The notes under the pieces were generated by a model that saw only the letters and a program-made list of their open reading frames with translations, was not told the DNA's origin and searched no databases. Shown in pieces: positions 1 to 12,168 of a stretch of DNA of 64,000 bases. The translations under genes and the position numbers were made by a program. The stretch is from positions 23,429,001 to 23,493,000 of the forward strand of contig CM076944.1 in assembly GCA_039566865.1 (NCBI GenBank). The letters are read 5' to 3'. Within the stretch, counting starts at the first letter, position 1. Every line of letters starts with the position of its first letter. Source of the stretch: Aurelia coerulea. Lineage: Eukaryota > Cnidaria > Scyphozoa > Semaeostomeae > Ulmaridae.

Positions 1-954
1 AGCTGTTGCCAAATTGAAAAATCTGACGATTCTCGGCTCACAATTCCAAAAAAGCGGCGATTCCTGATTCCCGAAAATCACATTGGTTACCCTCTGGTAA
101 GGGAATGTCTGTTCCTTGGTGCCTGGACAGTTATAGAAAATGTGATAACGACAGAGCTTCACAGAAATGTTAGATAAAAAGCAATAAGGCTATAAAAAAT
201 GTTGGTTCTCGTAATCTAAACGACGAGCCGAAATTCTGCTAAGCAAAATTAACGTTAACGAACTTTGTATTGTGACGTAACGTAACTTGGCAAGGCTGAA
301 CTGCTCTTGTTCAGGAATTTGCCGACTGAGTGTAACTTTTACTGGATTTGCCGACTGAGATTTGGCCAGGGGGGGTTGCCGCACCCCCAGCACCCCCAAT
401 GTAGCTACGGCCCTGGCCATATTGAATGTTAAGTGGCTTATTAAACATTTTCTATTTCATAGCATCTGTTTCTATGTACACAAACTGAATCGCTTCATTC
501 ATTGTCAACAGATAGGTTCTATGTTATCAAATTGAAGATAGAAAGAAATACAAATATTAATTTCATATTGTTCACCTAATGCTTAAGTAGCAATTGCGTG
601 TACTTTTATGTGATGGGTGGCCCGTGGCTTGCTCGGGGAGTCATTGCGCGAAGGCCACACACCCGCGGATTCGTATCTAACTCCACTCAATTCCTTCACT
701 TGAAGCCTGGATTTGATTTGTCATAGCCTCTTTTATGCATTCAAAGAATCGATAAAAGAATTTTCGAATCGGTTGGGTGGCTCTTTGGGTGCAACGGGTG
801 GTAAATTTGTCCAGATTCATCTGAGAGTATTTGTTTCTTTCCATTTAATGGCCACTTGGTAGATCAGTGTTTTGTGGAGTAATTTATAAGTAGCATAAAA
901 AGTAACTTGTCTCGTAAAAATACCTAATTTAATACATATGAAAAGTGGAATAAC
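1..954. other. non-coding stretch, nothing recognised
   Basis: AT-rich sequence without a convincing gene. The only structure seen is a G-run/C-run pair near 364-418 (about GGCCAGGGGGGG and CCCTGGCC), which resembles the ends of the G-rich MITEs elsewhere in the window. No target duplication was found. Confidence 0.4.
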
Positions 955-1563
955 TTGGGTCACAAGTTATTTTTCATGAAATCAAAAGATTACATTACCC
1001 GCAGCCCCCACAGCCATTTCAGGTATGCCACTAATAGACTGAAGGCTGGATTTAAAATCTTTTACAAGCAACTTAGTAGCTCTATCTTTATTTGTTGGTC
1101 ATGGTGTAAAAATAACGCTTTACTTATTCTGACACCTTTTAGTAGTATTCTAAAGCGATTTGAAAGTAGTTCAGCAGTACAACGAGTGTTGCTTGATGTA
1201 CGGGATATCCCAAAAATAAAAAATGATGTATTAGTGTTTGAAAAATCCACAAGATTGGCTCAGCTACGTCACTTCAAATCTTATTCTTGTTCAGTTTTAT
1301 TCGAAGGCCAAACCATTTGTGGCAATAACGAAACTTATGGAAAATTATGCGAAAGACTGTGAAAGTATAGTTTTCAAGTCCATATTTTGAGCTTTCAGCT
1401 GTAGAGAACATCGTAAATCTTGCTCAGGACACTAAATCTAATAATTTCTCGTTGACTTTTGATTCGCACATGATCATAAGATTAGTTTCTAGCGCGATCA
1501 ACCTCGTTAAAGAAATCGAAGGGAAAACAGGATCTATCTGCTTAAAATCGCGTGCAAGTTTGT
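955..1563 (+). other. possible decayed coding remnant
   Basis: Two adjacent plus-strand open frames (955-1362 and 1371-1563) lie in different frames and are separated by stops. The second reads like ordinary protein (segments ELSAVENIVNLAQD and INLVKEIEGKTGS), but I do not recognise a family. The minus strand is also open over 1424-1633. This may be a broken gene or chance. Confidence 0.15.
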
Positions 1564-3367
1564 AGCATGCTTGAAAACCAGCTTGCTGATAAAATTTCAA
1601 AATTTCACTGACTGACAGTTGTTGATTGCTCAATCTAATTTTCTAAAACTAATTTTATCTTTCATGCAACGCCTGAAAGAGGTAATTCAGTGGCGTTTGT
1701 TCAAAATTGGGCTGCTTCGTGAGCCCTCCGCTGGAACGAGGGACAATGAAGCGCGAGCGAAGAGAGCGCTTTTACTTCCTGGTCTCAATGCAAGATCTCT
1801 ACAATTACTGGGTGAGTGAGGGATGGCTCAGAAATTTCACTCAATTGCCACTCCTTGCAGCAGACGGAATAACTTTAGATATTAAAAATAATTCAATAAA
1901 AATCGTGCTTTTTCAGAGATATAAGTGCATTTTTGTAGCAGTCTTTTTATCAAGTCTTCAAGTCTTACCAAGTTATCTTATTTCAATTTTCAAAACAATG
2001 AAAGTGAGTGCAGTAGTCCTATAGGGAAAATAAGATGCAACATGTGTGTTGCATGGTCAAATGCATAAGTTGTATATTTGTCGGAATTTGAATATTTCTT
2101 CGTGCTAAGGCAGAAGCTGTCCAACTTAACTAATTTGTATATATATTCGAAAAACATTCTCAAGAAGGAAAATGTTTTAAAGATTAAAAAGAAGTGTTAA
2201 AAGCAATTGCCTGATGAATTTATGAACAAGGGACTTCTTAAAACACTAAAATACCGGTTTAATACCGACAGCTGCGTCGGCGGTATCTAAGTGTTATTGA
2301 CAAGACCGATAACACATGACACCATCTATCTTTGAATTTCAAACCAAAATAATTATTTTCACAGCTTTCATTCATCGGCTTTTTATCGCGTATTAAGCGG
2401 TTTCCCATGAAGCATGCAATAGTTGTGCATCTTTTTGCGGTACTACAGGTTCAGGTTAGCTAAGAGGATTTTAAAACAGGCAACCCTTTCCTTTAAAGCA
2501 GGCAACTACGCTTGAAGAGTTCAGAAACACAATGTATTTAATATACCTTTGAATTACCATAAATGATTCACAAAACAAGGTTCAAAGTTTCAAAATTTGC
2601 TGGAGTTCAACTTGAGATTTATTTGAAATTATACCTATTTCTGGTACAGTTACGCTTCTGATGATAGTGATTGTATCAAACCATTTCTCAAGAAAACCAG
2701 GCTAATACTGAACACGGGAACAGTTCAATTTGGACCGTACCAAAATAGATAGGTTCAAGTCTTGCGTTGACATGGGACCCGCTAGAGGTGTTCCAAACAG
2801 AACTGTTAACCGTACCATATTGGAGCCACTAATCTCGATCCCGCTTGGAAACGTTCCCAAAATGGTCTCGGGGATGGTTCAGTTCCAATCTGAAGGTTGG
2901 TAGTTGGGGTCCCTGCGCTGCTGAACCTGCTACAAAGTGTGAGGAGAGTCGCCAACTCTCTGTAATTCCAGGCTATCGGGATCACGAGATGTGGTTACAT
3001 CGAGAGAAAGGACCAGGACGCTACTTAGAGAAGCTCAGCTTCTCAGCGTCGTAAAACTAGGTAGAAATGTAAATAAAGAAGAAGAAATGGTCTCGTGAAA
3101 ACAAATGGAACCGTTCCGAGTGTAGGCGGCTAGGAAATGATCAACCTGAAGGTAAATTATAATTATTCTTCAAAAGCGTGACAGTGTTTTCTTACTCACA
3201 CAGCAGTAAAATTGTCAAGTCAATGGAAAGCATTATGAACTTTCGTACTGTTGCTGGTGTTCATAATGAATCCGTGTGTTCCGTTCTTGTGTTTGCTCAT
3301 GTATCATCTTTATAAATGATCAAAAATCTTTTTAAGTTTTGTTCATTGCAAAGGCAGCATTTGAAAT
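1564..3367. other. intergenic, no gene recognised
   Basis: No credible gene. Around 1745-1785 is a 'gcgagcgaag...gagcgcttttacttcct' motif, variants of which recur near 28447 and 33299. The end of the stretch (3010-3090) looks like a repeat tail (taaataaagaagaagaaa). Later exons of the receptor-like gene at 3395-3901 were sought here on the minus strand and not found. Confidence 0.35.
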
Positions 3368-3394
3368 TTAAAAAACTAAGGGAAAGCAACTTAC

Positions 3395-3901
3395 AGCTAT
3401 CCATATGATTATTCCAACGTTGATCATGATCAAGCAAATGATTACCAAAAACACTTTGGTATTATTGAAGCCATTTACAGTCAGTCGATACAAATTTGTA
3501 CTCAGGAAGGAATTCGAAACCATTGTCATACCAGGAGAAACTGCAAAACCAACTTCTTTGGTTAGATACCTCTTCTCAAAATTTGAGTAATGGTATGCCG
3601 GAAAGTACAGTCTGAATGCTGTGCTGTTGGCATGATTGTAGAAATCCAAGGTGTTTACATGGTTCATGAAATCATCATAGCCACTAAAATTCCTTCCATA
3701 AGTGACACCAGAACTGTTGCAAGCATGCTGCGATACCAGCTCAAAGGTTTTGACAAGGCCATCGATCTTGCCTTCGGAATTTTTATGGATGTATGGCGGG
3801 CTATGCCACCATATTACCTCAACATTTAAGGCATCTATACAATTTCTTGTCAGCATTGATAGTGCAGCTATAAACAGCAGTCCTATATACATCAGCTTCA
3901 T
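3395..3901 (-). CDS. receptor-like protein, first exon (paralogue 1; possible ionotropic-glutamate-receptor-type binding domain plus TM1)
   Basis: Seen: a 169-codon open exon starting with a signal peptide (MKLMYIGLLFIAALSML). A 120-residue extracellular segment follows, with the motif VEVIWWHSPPYI, several N-glycosylation sites, and a conserved PGMTMVSNSFLS stretch. The exon ends with one hydrophobic helix (residues about 150-169) and then the consensus donor GCT|GTAAGTTGC, in phase 0. Frame reading beyond the donor is intron. A close paralogue lies at 30547-31056 on the same strand, with the same length, motifs, donor and phase. Family inference: 'PPY....G...GLV' followed by a first membrane helix resembles the first half (S1) of an ionotropic-glutamate-receptor or solute-binding-type ligand domain. 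I do not see the pore or second lobe, which would lie in downstream exons left of the window or unrecognised. The exon call is firm; the family call is tentative. Confidence 0.6.
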
Positions 3902-4370
3902 GGCTGCAGACAGACTGTAGACGATCGCTTAATAGCGTGACTGTTTTTAAGTAGCAGCTCTTACGAGTACGGGTGACTGTATTCAAGACATTTCATTCCA
4001 TTGCTGCTCAAGATGAAACAAATGTTGGTTTTTCTCAAAAGGATGATCTACTTTTTGCTAAATATCTTGACTCTTTGATAAATTAAACCAACATAAACTT
4101 CAACAAGCAATTCATCATTATTTGCTTCCTTATGCAAGTTCAGCTTTTGCCTGTTTGTTTATTAATAACCTCTGAACATGCTTGTATCACGCAGGGTTCG
4201 TAACGAAATTCTATCACAAGCTGGCTGTCTGCAATATGTACTGAACAAAGAAACTTCAACATAGACCGATTTGGATTATGCAAATACTAAGCGGTATTGT
4301 GTTGTGCATGAAAGATAAAGCCCGAGGTCGTAGAAAATGCAGACCGAGCTTACAACGTTCATGCATTAAA
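3902..4370. other. upstream region of paralogue 1
   Basis: Non-coding. The segment near 4170-4215 (cctctgaacatgcttgtatcac...gttcgtaacga) looks weakly like a segment near 31230-31275 upstream of paralogue 2. The duplication may therefore have included 5' flank. No TATA box or start site can be assigned. Confidence 0.25.
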
Positions 4371-4565
4371 GGGAATTGACACCCAATTGACATAGTTAAA
4401 AGCTGACCCAGACCAAGTTAAAAATATAATCCATTGCATTTTATGATTTTGACACGTGCCGGGGTGTGCGCGCGTTTTTAGCCCATTTATAACCCCTTAT
4501 AGCAACTACGAGATATAGCTATGCCTATTCCCTTAAGACCGAGGGCTTTATATTTTCCTCTAAAA
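4370..4565. repeat. dispersed repeat, copy 1
   Basis: This segment contains aaagggaattgaca, gaccaagttaaaaatataat, and gatatagctatgcctattcc in order. The same three blocks occur in order at 61797-61985. Nothing in it codes. Confidence 0.55.
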
Positions 4566-4729
4566 CAACAAAATCTGTAGTTGTAGCATGAGTTTGGTAA
4601 TAATAATAATAATATGATAGCAATAATGAAAGACATATATTCTGCTACCTATCTACACGTCTTTAAGGCGCATTACGTAATTTTCATGAACCAACAGAGT
4701 GATATTACGTAAAGTATCACTAGGAATGT

Positions 4730-5390
4730 AAAATTTATTGCAGCGAATAGCTTATTGAAACTATTCGCAGGACATTAGATAAGAAAGGTGTTGATGGTAT
4801 GATTTTGATGGACTTATCAAAGGCATTCGATTGCATAATTTACTTATTGCTAAATTAAATGCGTATGGTTTTGGTCTGCCGGGTCTCAGATTGATAGCAA
4901 TTACCTCTCAGATAAAAAGCAGAGAGTAAAGGTTGGCTCAACATATAGTGACTGGTTACAAGCAAAAACTGATGTCCCCCAGGGCTCTGTGTTAGGGCCC
5001 TTACTATTCAATATTTTTCTCAATGATTTCATCTACATCGTCGAGCATTCGGAGGTGTACAATTTTGCTGATGATAATATCATTTTTTCTTGTGATGACA
5101 CTTTGGAAGTGTGGCTTCAAACCTAGAAGAAGATATGTCTCAAGCGATCTCTTGGTTCAAAACTAATCAAATGGTAGCCAATCCATCAAAATTTTAAGTT
5201 ATGCTACTCGGTTTGAGGACAAATTATAATATTGTTCTCTATATTGGAAATGTATCTATTGATATTGTCAGCAGTGTCAAGTTATTGGGGATTAAGATAG
5301 ACTCGAGACTAAAATTCGACCAACATGTGGCAAAATTATGTCAAAAAGCAAACAAAAAGATCAGTGCCTTCTGTAGAGTTGAAATGTAAG
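4730..5390 (+). pseudogene. non-LTR retrotransposon reverse transcriptase fragment (decayed)
   Basis: Joined reading over several frames shows RT motifs: DLSKAFD near 4808, then a 'DVPQGSVLGPLLFNIFLNDF' block near 4970-5030, then a 'YNFADDN' catalytic motif near 5060. The C-terminal 'LGIKIDSRLKFDQHV' block (5285-5330) follows. Order and spacing fit the RT domain of CR1/Jockey-type LINEs. Frameshifts and an in-frame stop (after NPSKF) show it is dead. The pieces at 21092 and 27140 may be from the same family. Confidence 0.8.
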
Positions 5391-5509
5391 ATACATTGTC
5401 ATTTCGAAAAATATTCAAAACTTCTTAAAAGTCCAACAGTAGATAAATAGGTAAGTAGCTAAAGTTTCTTTCAAGCCATTCAACTAGAACAAATAAGTCA
5501 TATAATTTT

Positions 5510-5706
5510 ATAAATTTAAAGGCAGAAACACCGCAACACGACAAAAAACAACAGCAAATATGATTAATTTAATTTTTGCCAATATTTCGTCCTGAATGCA
5601 GCCCTGAAGAAGTCCTGCATGGCAGGACGAAATATTGACAAAAATTAAATTGATCATATTTGCTGTTGTTTTTTGTCGTGTTGCGGTGTTTCTGCCTTTA
5701 AATTTA
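5510..5706. repeat. long hairpin (inverted repeat, arms about 85 bp)
   Basis: The left arm 5510-5594 (ataaatttaaaggcagaaac...) is matched by the right arm 5623-5706 in reverse complement with only a few mismatches. The spacer is 28 bp and contains a smaller stem (gtcctgc/gcaggac). It looks like a foldback MITE or a palindromic end of a retroelement. No target duplication was recognised. Confidence 0.8.
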
Positions 5707-6721
5707 TTCATTTTTTCGTCATCGCAAGCATCTTCGGATCCGGCAATCGACGTTGGTATCGTGGCCTTTATTTTTTAAAATTATATAACTCACCTTTTTA
5801 TGCTGATTTAAAGATTTGGAGCTTATGCTAGCCTCCGCCGACTTTCTCGGAGGAGCTTATTGGGATTGGATAAAACACAAGAACTGCAATGCATCGCTCG
5901 AAAGGTATTTATACATGCAGCGTTCTTTTGGCAATCAAAACAATAATGGCTACAGTCAAATTCAATCAGGTGATTGGCATTGCTTCGAAATCAAACAATA
6001 TTTATATCTTGAATAATCAAACTACGTAATTTGAATCCGTAATGTGAAGGCTACAATCTTCTATCCAGCATAGAAATCAAATACTACCACCGATTTTTGC
6101 TCCTGGCTCATGGCCGAAAACCTCAAAAGCCTCCTTTTGACGGACCAATCAGACGGCAAATAAGCGAAGAAGACAAAAGAAACCCGTGAAGATATTTCTA
6201 AATTTCACCTTTCTTCGTAAAACGCAACCAGGGCAAAAGACTGCTTGCAATTTCCCGAATCTTTTTGAAGAAATCTGCTCTCCAGAAGTTTGGGTATACC
6301 AGCTCGGCTGCTGGTTGAAATATTCCCAGGTTTCAAGGAGTTATGGACAATGCAAAAAGATAAAGGCAAAAAGGAGGATAACACAGAAACTTCCAAACCT
6401 TTTAGTAGAGTTTTTCAATTCACATAGAACCCGCAGGGACATTGAATCTTGAACTAAAAGAAACTATGGCAGAAAGACAGCAGCAAGAAAAACTGAAAAC
6501 CAAGATTTTTGGCGCTTTTAGGTTAGGTTCTTACAACAATCACTATTGTTATCACGTTTGTCTCCCCGCCAGAATTTCTATTGTTCAAGGCTCAGTGCCA
6601 GTGCCTTATCGGTTTGTGTCTGAATTGGAGATGCAATAACTCCTCCAAGCTTGGTGATATTTCTCGCAGGTGCTTCCGAGACAGGACTTTAGTCTCTTGT
6701 ATCCATGCAGTACCTTGCACA
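5707..6721. other. non-coding stretch
   Basis: Several short open frames on both strands, none with a recognisable family or codon pattern. No repeat was identified. Confidence 0.3.
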
Positions 6722-6729
6722 GCAGGGAC

Positions 6730-7061
6730 CAGGGGCGGATCCAGCCCAAAGTTGAAGGGGGGGGGGCAACTTGCAAAGAGGGCGCCAAAAACACAACAGG
6801 AAGTAATCGCACCGAAGGTGCACGAAAATTTTTTGGACACTTTTTAAAGAAAATTCTTTGATTTACTACTAAATAACGCCTCGATTTATATGTTTCCCCC
6901 ATATCTAAATCGAAACAGTTAGAAAATTATGCGTAGTTTTAATTAAGAGTAGGGATGAGGGGCGCTTTTCTCGCCAAAACAGGGGCGCCAAGCTGACTTT
7001 TCATCATGAAGGTGGGGGGGGGGGGCAATTTTCCCACTTGCCCCCCCTAAATCCGCCACTG
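6730..7061. mobile_element. hAT-like MITE with 8-bp target duplication
   Basis: The left tip is CAGGGGCGGATCCAG and the right tip, in reverse complement, is CAGTGGCGGATTTAG. Both tips are followed by long G or C runs. The element is flanked by the perfect 8-bp direct repeat GCAGGGAC (6722-6729 and 7062-7069). An 8-bp duplication and CAG-type tips are typical of the hAT superfamily. It has no transposase, so it is non-autonomous. Length is 332 bp. Confidence 0.88.
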
Positions 7062-7069
7062 GCAGGGAC

Positions 7070-7928
7070 TTATAAAAAGATGACCCTGCTTAGACCCATT
7101 CTCAGCTATCACCTCGCAGAAAAGGAATTCAGGAAAATACCCATTCTATAACATATAAGCATATAACATATAAGCATATAAACGTATATAAAGCTTAGAA
7201 TAAACCATTTAAAACCCCTTTTTAGCCAAATATGAACAAAACTAAACTTTATGACAGTTGGTGTCTAAAATTCTCTAAAACTCATCAAAATAATACTGAC
7301 AGTGACATTGAAGAAATTGTGCCCCATTTGAGCATGGGCAACAGGAGACATAATGAGTTGAATTTGTAATTAACCAAAAATGGGAACTTACTAGAGTTCT
7401 TTTTGTCGTTTTCTAATCTTGCAGTTATACTGCCCGAATCTTATTTACCAAGCCTATACAACCGACTGCCAACTTGAATGAATTTTCGCCCCCCCGCAGC
7501 AATCTGGCGAAAATCGACGCTTCAAGCAGAATGGCGGTTAAAGAGGACTCTCGACCTGTGTTGCGGATTGTGCTGGCTTGAAAAATGCGTCCGATCAAGA
7601 AAACGACAAAGAAGAACTTGAGTAAGTTGTCGTTATATCTTAACAGCGGAATGAGCGGAATGAGTTAACAACATAACATAGTAAAATCACGATGAAAGTA
7701 GCTTCACTTCAAATCACTCATGATTTGAGTGGGTGCTTTGGCGGAACTGTAAAATTATTGCATAGGAAATGCTTCAACTTAGAGTTTGAGCCCTTGTTTG
7801 GGTCAATTTGATGCAAGTAAGTGGCTGCAGATTTATGGCATAGGAAAGACTAATCAATTGCTTACTTCAAAAATATTGGTTACTTCGAAAGGGTTCTAGA
7901 GTTGAATCTAACTTTTTTTTCTGCAATC
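7070..7928. other. non-coding stretch
   Basis: Short AT-rich repeats (cataacatataagcatata near 7150-7190). No gene, RNA or transposon end recognised. Confidence 0.3.
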
Positions 7929-7956
7929 TTAACCCTATCAGAGGCCTAGGGTATTT

Positions 7957-10175
7957 TTTTTTTATACATTCTGCTAAAAATTTACAATACATATTTACTT
8001 AATTACTATACTTACAAACTACTCTACTCTACTACAAGGACAAGACCACGGGGAGCAATAACTATGTCTACCCACGTGGGTATTTAGATAAAGAAAAAAA
8101 TCGAAAAAAGACACGAAACTACAGGTAACTACAACAAAAATGAGAAAACGTTTACTTAAAAGGGACGAGGTGGTTAAATATGACTTGTTACCGAGTTTTA
8201 GATTTCTAATCAAACCGACCAGTTTTATGGATAAAGCAGAGAGTTAACAAGAGTATATCTTTATTGATACCATCGGGAAAATCTTTATCACCATACAATA
8301 AAATCTGCATTAGAAATTCGTTCGAAAGATTTGTATGTCCAAGTGGTGGTAATAAAGCAGAAACACCAGCGAGAAGATCTCTACGTGGTACTTCAAAAGA
8401 AGGGCAGAGCAACAAAAAGTGTTCCGTATCCTCAATGCCATCGTTGGTAGGGCACATTGGGTTTAAAGTATCCCTGAAATTGTGTTTGAATTTGTGAAAA
8501 TTTAATTTACTAAGACCAACCCTAAGTTGGGTAAGATATGATAATCCTGTCGGATCATGTATCCGAAAGACAGATTTTGGAAGGGGACGAATTTTGGATA
8601 GCAGCTTTGTTTTAAAAGCAGCAATAGAAGGTGCAAGTCTAATTTCTGGATCAAGCTTATTCCATTCAGATAGACAGTGAGGATAGAGGCTGGATTTAAA
8701 TTTATCAGTCCTTGTTCGTATTCGCCCGATGGCATCCTGATTGCGAAGAGTGTATCTGGACTGCCGCTGTGGTGGTATTGGATCCGTTGTATATTCAGGA
8801 GTCAGATTATTCATGAAAATAAAACAAGGCGCCTGCTCCACCTACGGGAGCTTAGCGATTCCCAGCCAAGCTCGGCATACAGCTTTTCTCTCGACGTACC
8901 CTTCCATGTTCCTGATACAGCTAAAGCAGCAGAATACTGAACAGACTCTAGCTTCTCCATGAGACTTGGCAAAGTTACATTGCCACTAAATTCACATACT
9001 TTAGGAGGGATATGGTAAATAACGTCCCCGTAATCCAGGTGGGGTCGAACATAGAGCTTATATAATTCGTTCAGCGTGTGTCTTGGGAGATACCTGGAGA
9101 GATATTTCAGCAGACCGATACTCTTACGTGATTTAGTGATGGCTGCTTTGATATGAGCAGAGAAGGACAATTTTGAATCAAGAAAGAGCCCTAAGTGTTT
9201 ATGCTCATCTACTTTCTTCACAGGTGTGTTGTTAAAAAGTATCACTGGATGGTCAATTTTATTTCTTTTCGTCGAAAATATTATTTCAACAGCTTGCTTT
9301 TGTAGATCAGGATTAAACGACATCCTCCAGTCATGAGCCCACTTCTTTATCAACTCTAAGTCATGGTTCATATCGTTTGCAGCTGTATTGGAGATTTTGA
9401 CGACCGTAAATAACGACGATCTGCGAAAAGTTTGACATTACACTTCAAGTTTTCCGTTAGATCATTAATGTACACAAGAAAAAACAATGGTCCTAGAATA
9501 GAACCCTGTGGTACTCCTGCCGAAATATCTCCCCAGACAGAACATTTTCCGTTCAGAACAGTTCGCTGTTTTCGATCCTTAAGAAAGCTTTGAATAAGAG
9601 AAAGGAGTTGCCCTGAAACTCCACATCGTCTAAGTTTATATACAAGACCATCATGCCATACCCTGTCAAAGGCCTTGGAAATATCAAGATAACCAGAATG
9701 AACTTCAAGCGGGGGATTACAGTCGAATGCTTTAAAGATGGTGTGCGATATCGAGATTAGTTGATTGATTGTCGATTCACCTGGACGAAAACCTGATTGA
9801 TTTGGATTTAATAGCTCACACGAGACAAGGTGCGAGTATAAAGAATCGTAAATTAGCTTTGCAAGAATTTTCCCAAAAATAGGGAGTAGAGAATTTGGAC
9901 GGTAGTTACTTTTCACATTTTTCTCATTCTTTTTGTGCACAGGCACAACATTTGCACATTTCCATATTTGGGGGAAAAGAACACACCTCAAACAATTTGT
10001 GAATATTATCTTAAGCGGAACCACTAATGCAGCATCACTTAATTTTATCATTCTCACAGATATTTCATCCCAGCCATGTGCCTTATTAGAATTAAGTGAT
10101 CTTATAATATTCAGTATCTTTTCATCAGAAATAGCGAAGTCGTTTATAAGAGTAGTAGCTACTGGAGGACTAGGA
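7957..10175 (-). mobile_element. 5'-truncated CR1/Jockey-like LINE
   Basis: A minus-strand insertion flanked by an 11-bp target duplication CTAGGGTATTT (7946-7956 and 10176-10186). The 3' end is a T-run at 7957-7963, equal to a poly-A-like tail. It encodes the back part of an RT (10175 to 8206, in three frames). The 3' UTR (about 8205-7957) holds a hairpin at 8046-8079 shared with two other LINE ends in the window. Confidence 0.88.
8046..8079 (-). other. LINE 3'-UTR hairpin, copy A
   Basis: On the minus strand CCACG...CGTGG pair around a loop, about 90 bases before the A-rich tail. The same position in two other LINE ends (41364-41400 and 53118-53151) holds a hairpin with different but paired bases. 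It is probably the RNA structure recognised by the element's own RT. Confidence 0.6.
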
Positions 10176-10196
10176 CTAGGGTATTTGATGCTCTAG
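8206..10196 (-). pseudogene. LINE reverse transcriptase, frameshifted
   Basis: Seen in order: 'NSNKAHGWDEIS' near 10110-10060, then 'VPVHKKNEKNVKSNYRPNS' near 9910, then 'GYLDISKAFDRVWHDGLVYK' near 9650. 'SAGVPQGSILGPLFFLVYIN' is near 9500 and the catalytic motif region 'LFAD' near 9425. A frameshift falls exactly there, turning FADD into FADR, and the frame resumes at 9371. A second frameshift falls near 8840. The C-terminal block has a Cys/His-type motif, 'CPTNDGIEDTEHFLLLCPSF', near 8445. These blocks are the palm, thumb and C-terminal domain of a CR1/L2/Jockey-type RT. The endonuclease is missing because of 5' truncation. The element cannot work on its own. Confidence 0.85.
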
Positions 10197-11425
10197 GAAG
10201 ACTAGGGGGGGGCTGATTCAGCCCCCCTGTCTTATTTCCGTTCTGAATGATGTAGAGCCTTGAAACTTAGCATGTGCATAGAGCATCATGAGCTGAACCC
10301 AAAAATGAAGTCTATTTTTAGTTATGTCACGTTACATGCTCATGACGTCACAAAGGCAATAAGGGTATGGGTCTAATTTTAGTGTATTTTATGGCTAAAT
10401 AGCTTTTGCTTTGCAAAGAAAAAATTATAAAAAGTGATGACGTCATCACACAGGAATTCGAAGAATGTGCGCATGCGTACAGCCAAAATACGCACAATCG
10501 TATGTTTAAATTACAAACAAATTATGCAGTTGGGTAGAGGATCAAAAGTAGCATATATTCCTGCAATTTCATTGTTTTCTTGCATTTGATGTAGATTTTA
10601 TTAGGATTCATTGAAAATTTGCACAGACATCTCTCAAAAATTGATTCCGTTTACCCCTTGGAATGAATTAATTTTTTCTAAAAAGTTCATTTTCGATTAT
10701 AAGAAGGATAAAAACCAAAAGTCAGAAAGTTTCAGCGTTGTAAATGCACTTGGTAAAAATCCACAGGAGAAAAGCCGCAAGGAGGGTGATTCAGCTCCCC
10801 TCCCTAGGCTTGATAGGGTTAAAAGGGTTCATAGTGTTGACTCTGACCCTTTTACACATGTTGAAAAATGTTTGAGTACAATGCCAGGCATTTTTTCAAA
10901 ACTACTTAATCTTTATATGGCTGGGGAATAAATCAAAAGGAGCTGTTTTGAAGCAATCACCTATTTTGCTTCTCCTGTGTCATATATCAGCAATCACTTG
11001 TCAAACTGAATCAAACAAATATTTCAAAGTCTAAGCTGCAGCCTATCCTATTCAATTGTGTACAAAAAGTAACAATTAACCCTATCCAGACTAGCCCTCC
11101 CCCCCCTTAATAAATTTTCTCCAGACAGCTCGTTGAGTATCTGTAGAATACGTCTAGTGTAGCGTCTAGTGTTTTTGTGACTTAGTTTGTATCTAGGAGA
11201 CATCCTTTCATATCAATTTCAAAAACTTTGCTAGTGATTCAGGGGGTCAACTTATAACTTTAAATTGAGTGCTCCGCGAAATAAATTCCTTTTAAGTCAT
11301 AACTCTTGAACCACTGGCTCCATGAAAATGAAACAAACATTGCTGAAATTGTCTGGAAACTTGATGACGTCATCAATAATTGGTTGTGGTGCATGCAGTG
11401 CCTGCGTACTTATGAAAAACCACGT

Positions 11426-11545
11426 TAATGACCTAAAAAGATCCGACCCCTTTCCAGGGAATGGGCCATTGTGTATTGCCCGACTTTCCTGAACAATGCT
11501 AACCTTTAACTTTGGTGATTGGCTCAGGGAAATCAAATTTCCGGC
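11426..11545. repeat. direct repeat A, copy 1
   Basis: 120 bp beginning taatgacctaaaaagatcc. It appears identical to 11861-11980. It is the left end of a duplicated A-to-B unit. Confidence 0.85.
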
Positions 11546-11675
11546 GGGAGCAATACACCTGCCTCGCGGATGGAAGAAAGAACCGCCAGGAGGAAGGAAG
11601 ATTTAGTCAAGGAAAGAGAAAAAAGACGAAGTAACTATAAAAATATAAACAAAATAAATGGTGCGGGAGGGTGGG

Positions 11676-11862
11676 CGATGAAATTCCAGTATGTAGATCT
11701 TCCTTGTTCTCGCTGTCGAGCGACCTGAGGAGTGCACACGGAAATGGATGCCACACCTATTCTCTAAAAATCCCACAATCCCTAGGGATCCCATGATTGG
11801 CTAATATAAACAACTACTTTTGACGTCATTAACTCAGGTTAAACAAGTCTAACCCTCATTTA
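11676..11862. repeat. direct repeat B, copy 1
   Basis: 187 bp beginning cgatgaaattccagtatgta. It appears identical to 14616-14802. The end of B1 abuts A2 at 11861, so A-B units are in tandem. Confidence 0.85.
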
Positions 11863-11980
11863 ATGACCTAAAAAGATCCGACCCCTTTCCAGGGAATGGG
11901 CCATTGTGTATTGCCCGACTTTCCTGAACAATGCTAACCTTTAACTTTGGTGATTGGCTCAGGGAAATCAAATTTCCGGC
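11861..11980. repeat. direct repeat A, copy 2
   Basis: Second copy of the 120-bp block, starting the second A-to-B unit. In this unit 2.6 kb (mostly minisatellite) separates A from B; in the first unit only 130 bp does. Confidence 0.85.
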
Positions 11981-12168
11981 CACAGAACACGAGGCGTGTT
12001 CCCCCACCAATCACCACTAATATTTCTGTACCAAACCCCTTACCTAAATCTTATGTCAGGAGGGAGGTAAAAAATAAAATAAAATAAAATAGAATAGAAT
12101 AAAAAGTTGCGGACAGAAAAGTGAAAAGTAAAGCGCAGAAGTGACAGGTAGGAGACGAAGGAGATAGA

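Larger units (their letters stand above)
7933..10818. mobile_element. piggyBac-like non-autonomous element P1 (with a LINE inside)
   Basis: Bounded by TTAA at 7929-7932 and 10819-10822. The tips are CCCTATCAGAGGCCTAGGG on the left and, in reverse complement, CCCTATCAAGCCTAGGG on the right. A TTAA target and CCC tips are hallmarks of piggyBac-type elements. Without the 2.2-kb LINE at 7957-10175 the element would be about 660 bp. It carries no transposase. A G/C-run hairpin (gggggggctgattcagcccccc) sits at 10204-10227. Confidence 0.7.

Noticed and set aside
5601..5638. Hammerhead ribozyme core (CTGAAGA, stem, GAAA)
   Set aside because: There is an extra A between the CUGANGA box and stem II, and I see no matching stem III with a cleavage triplet. 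The motif is better explained as part of the hairpin.
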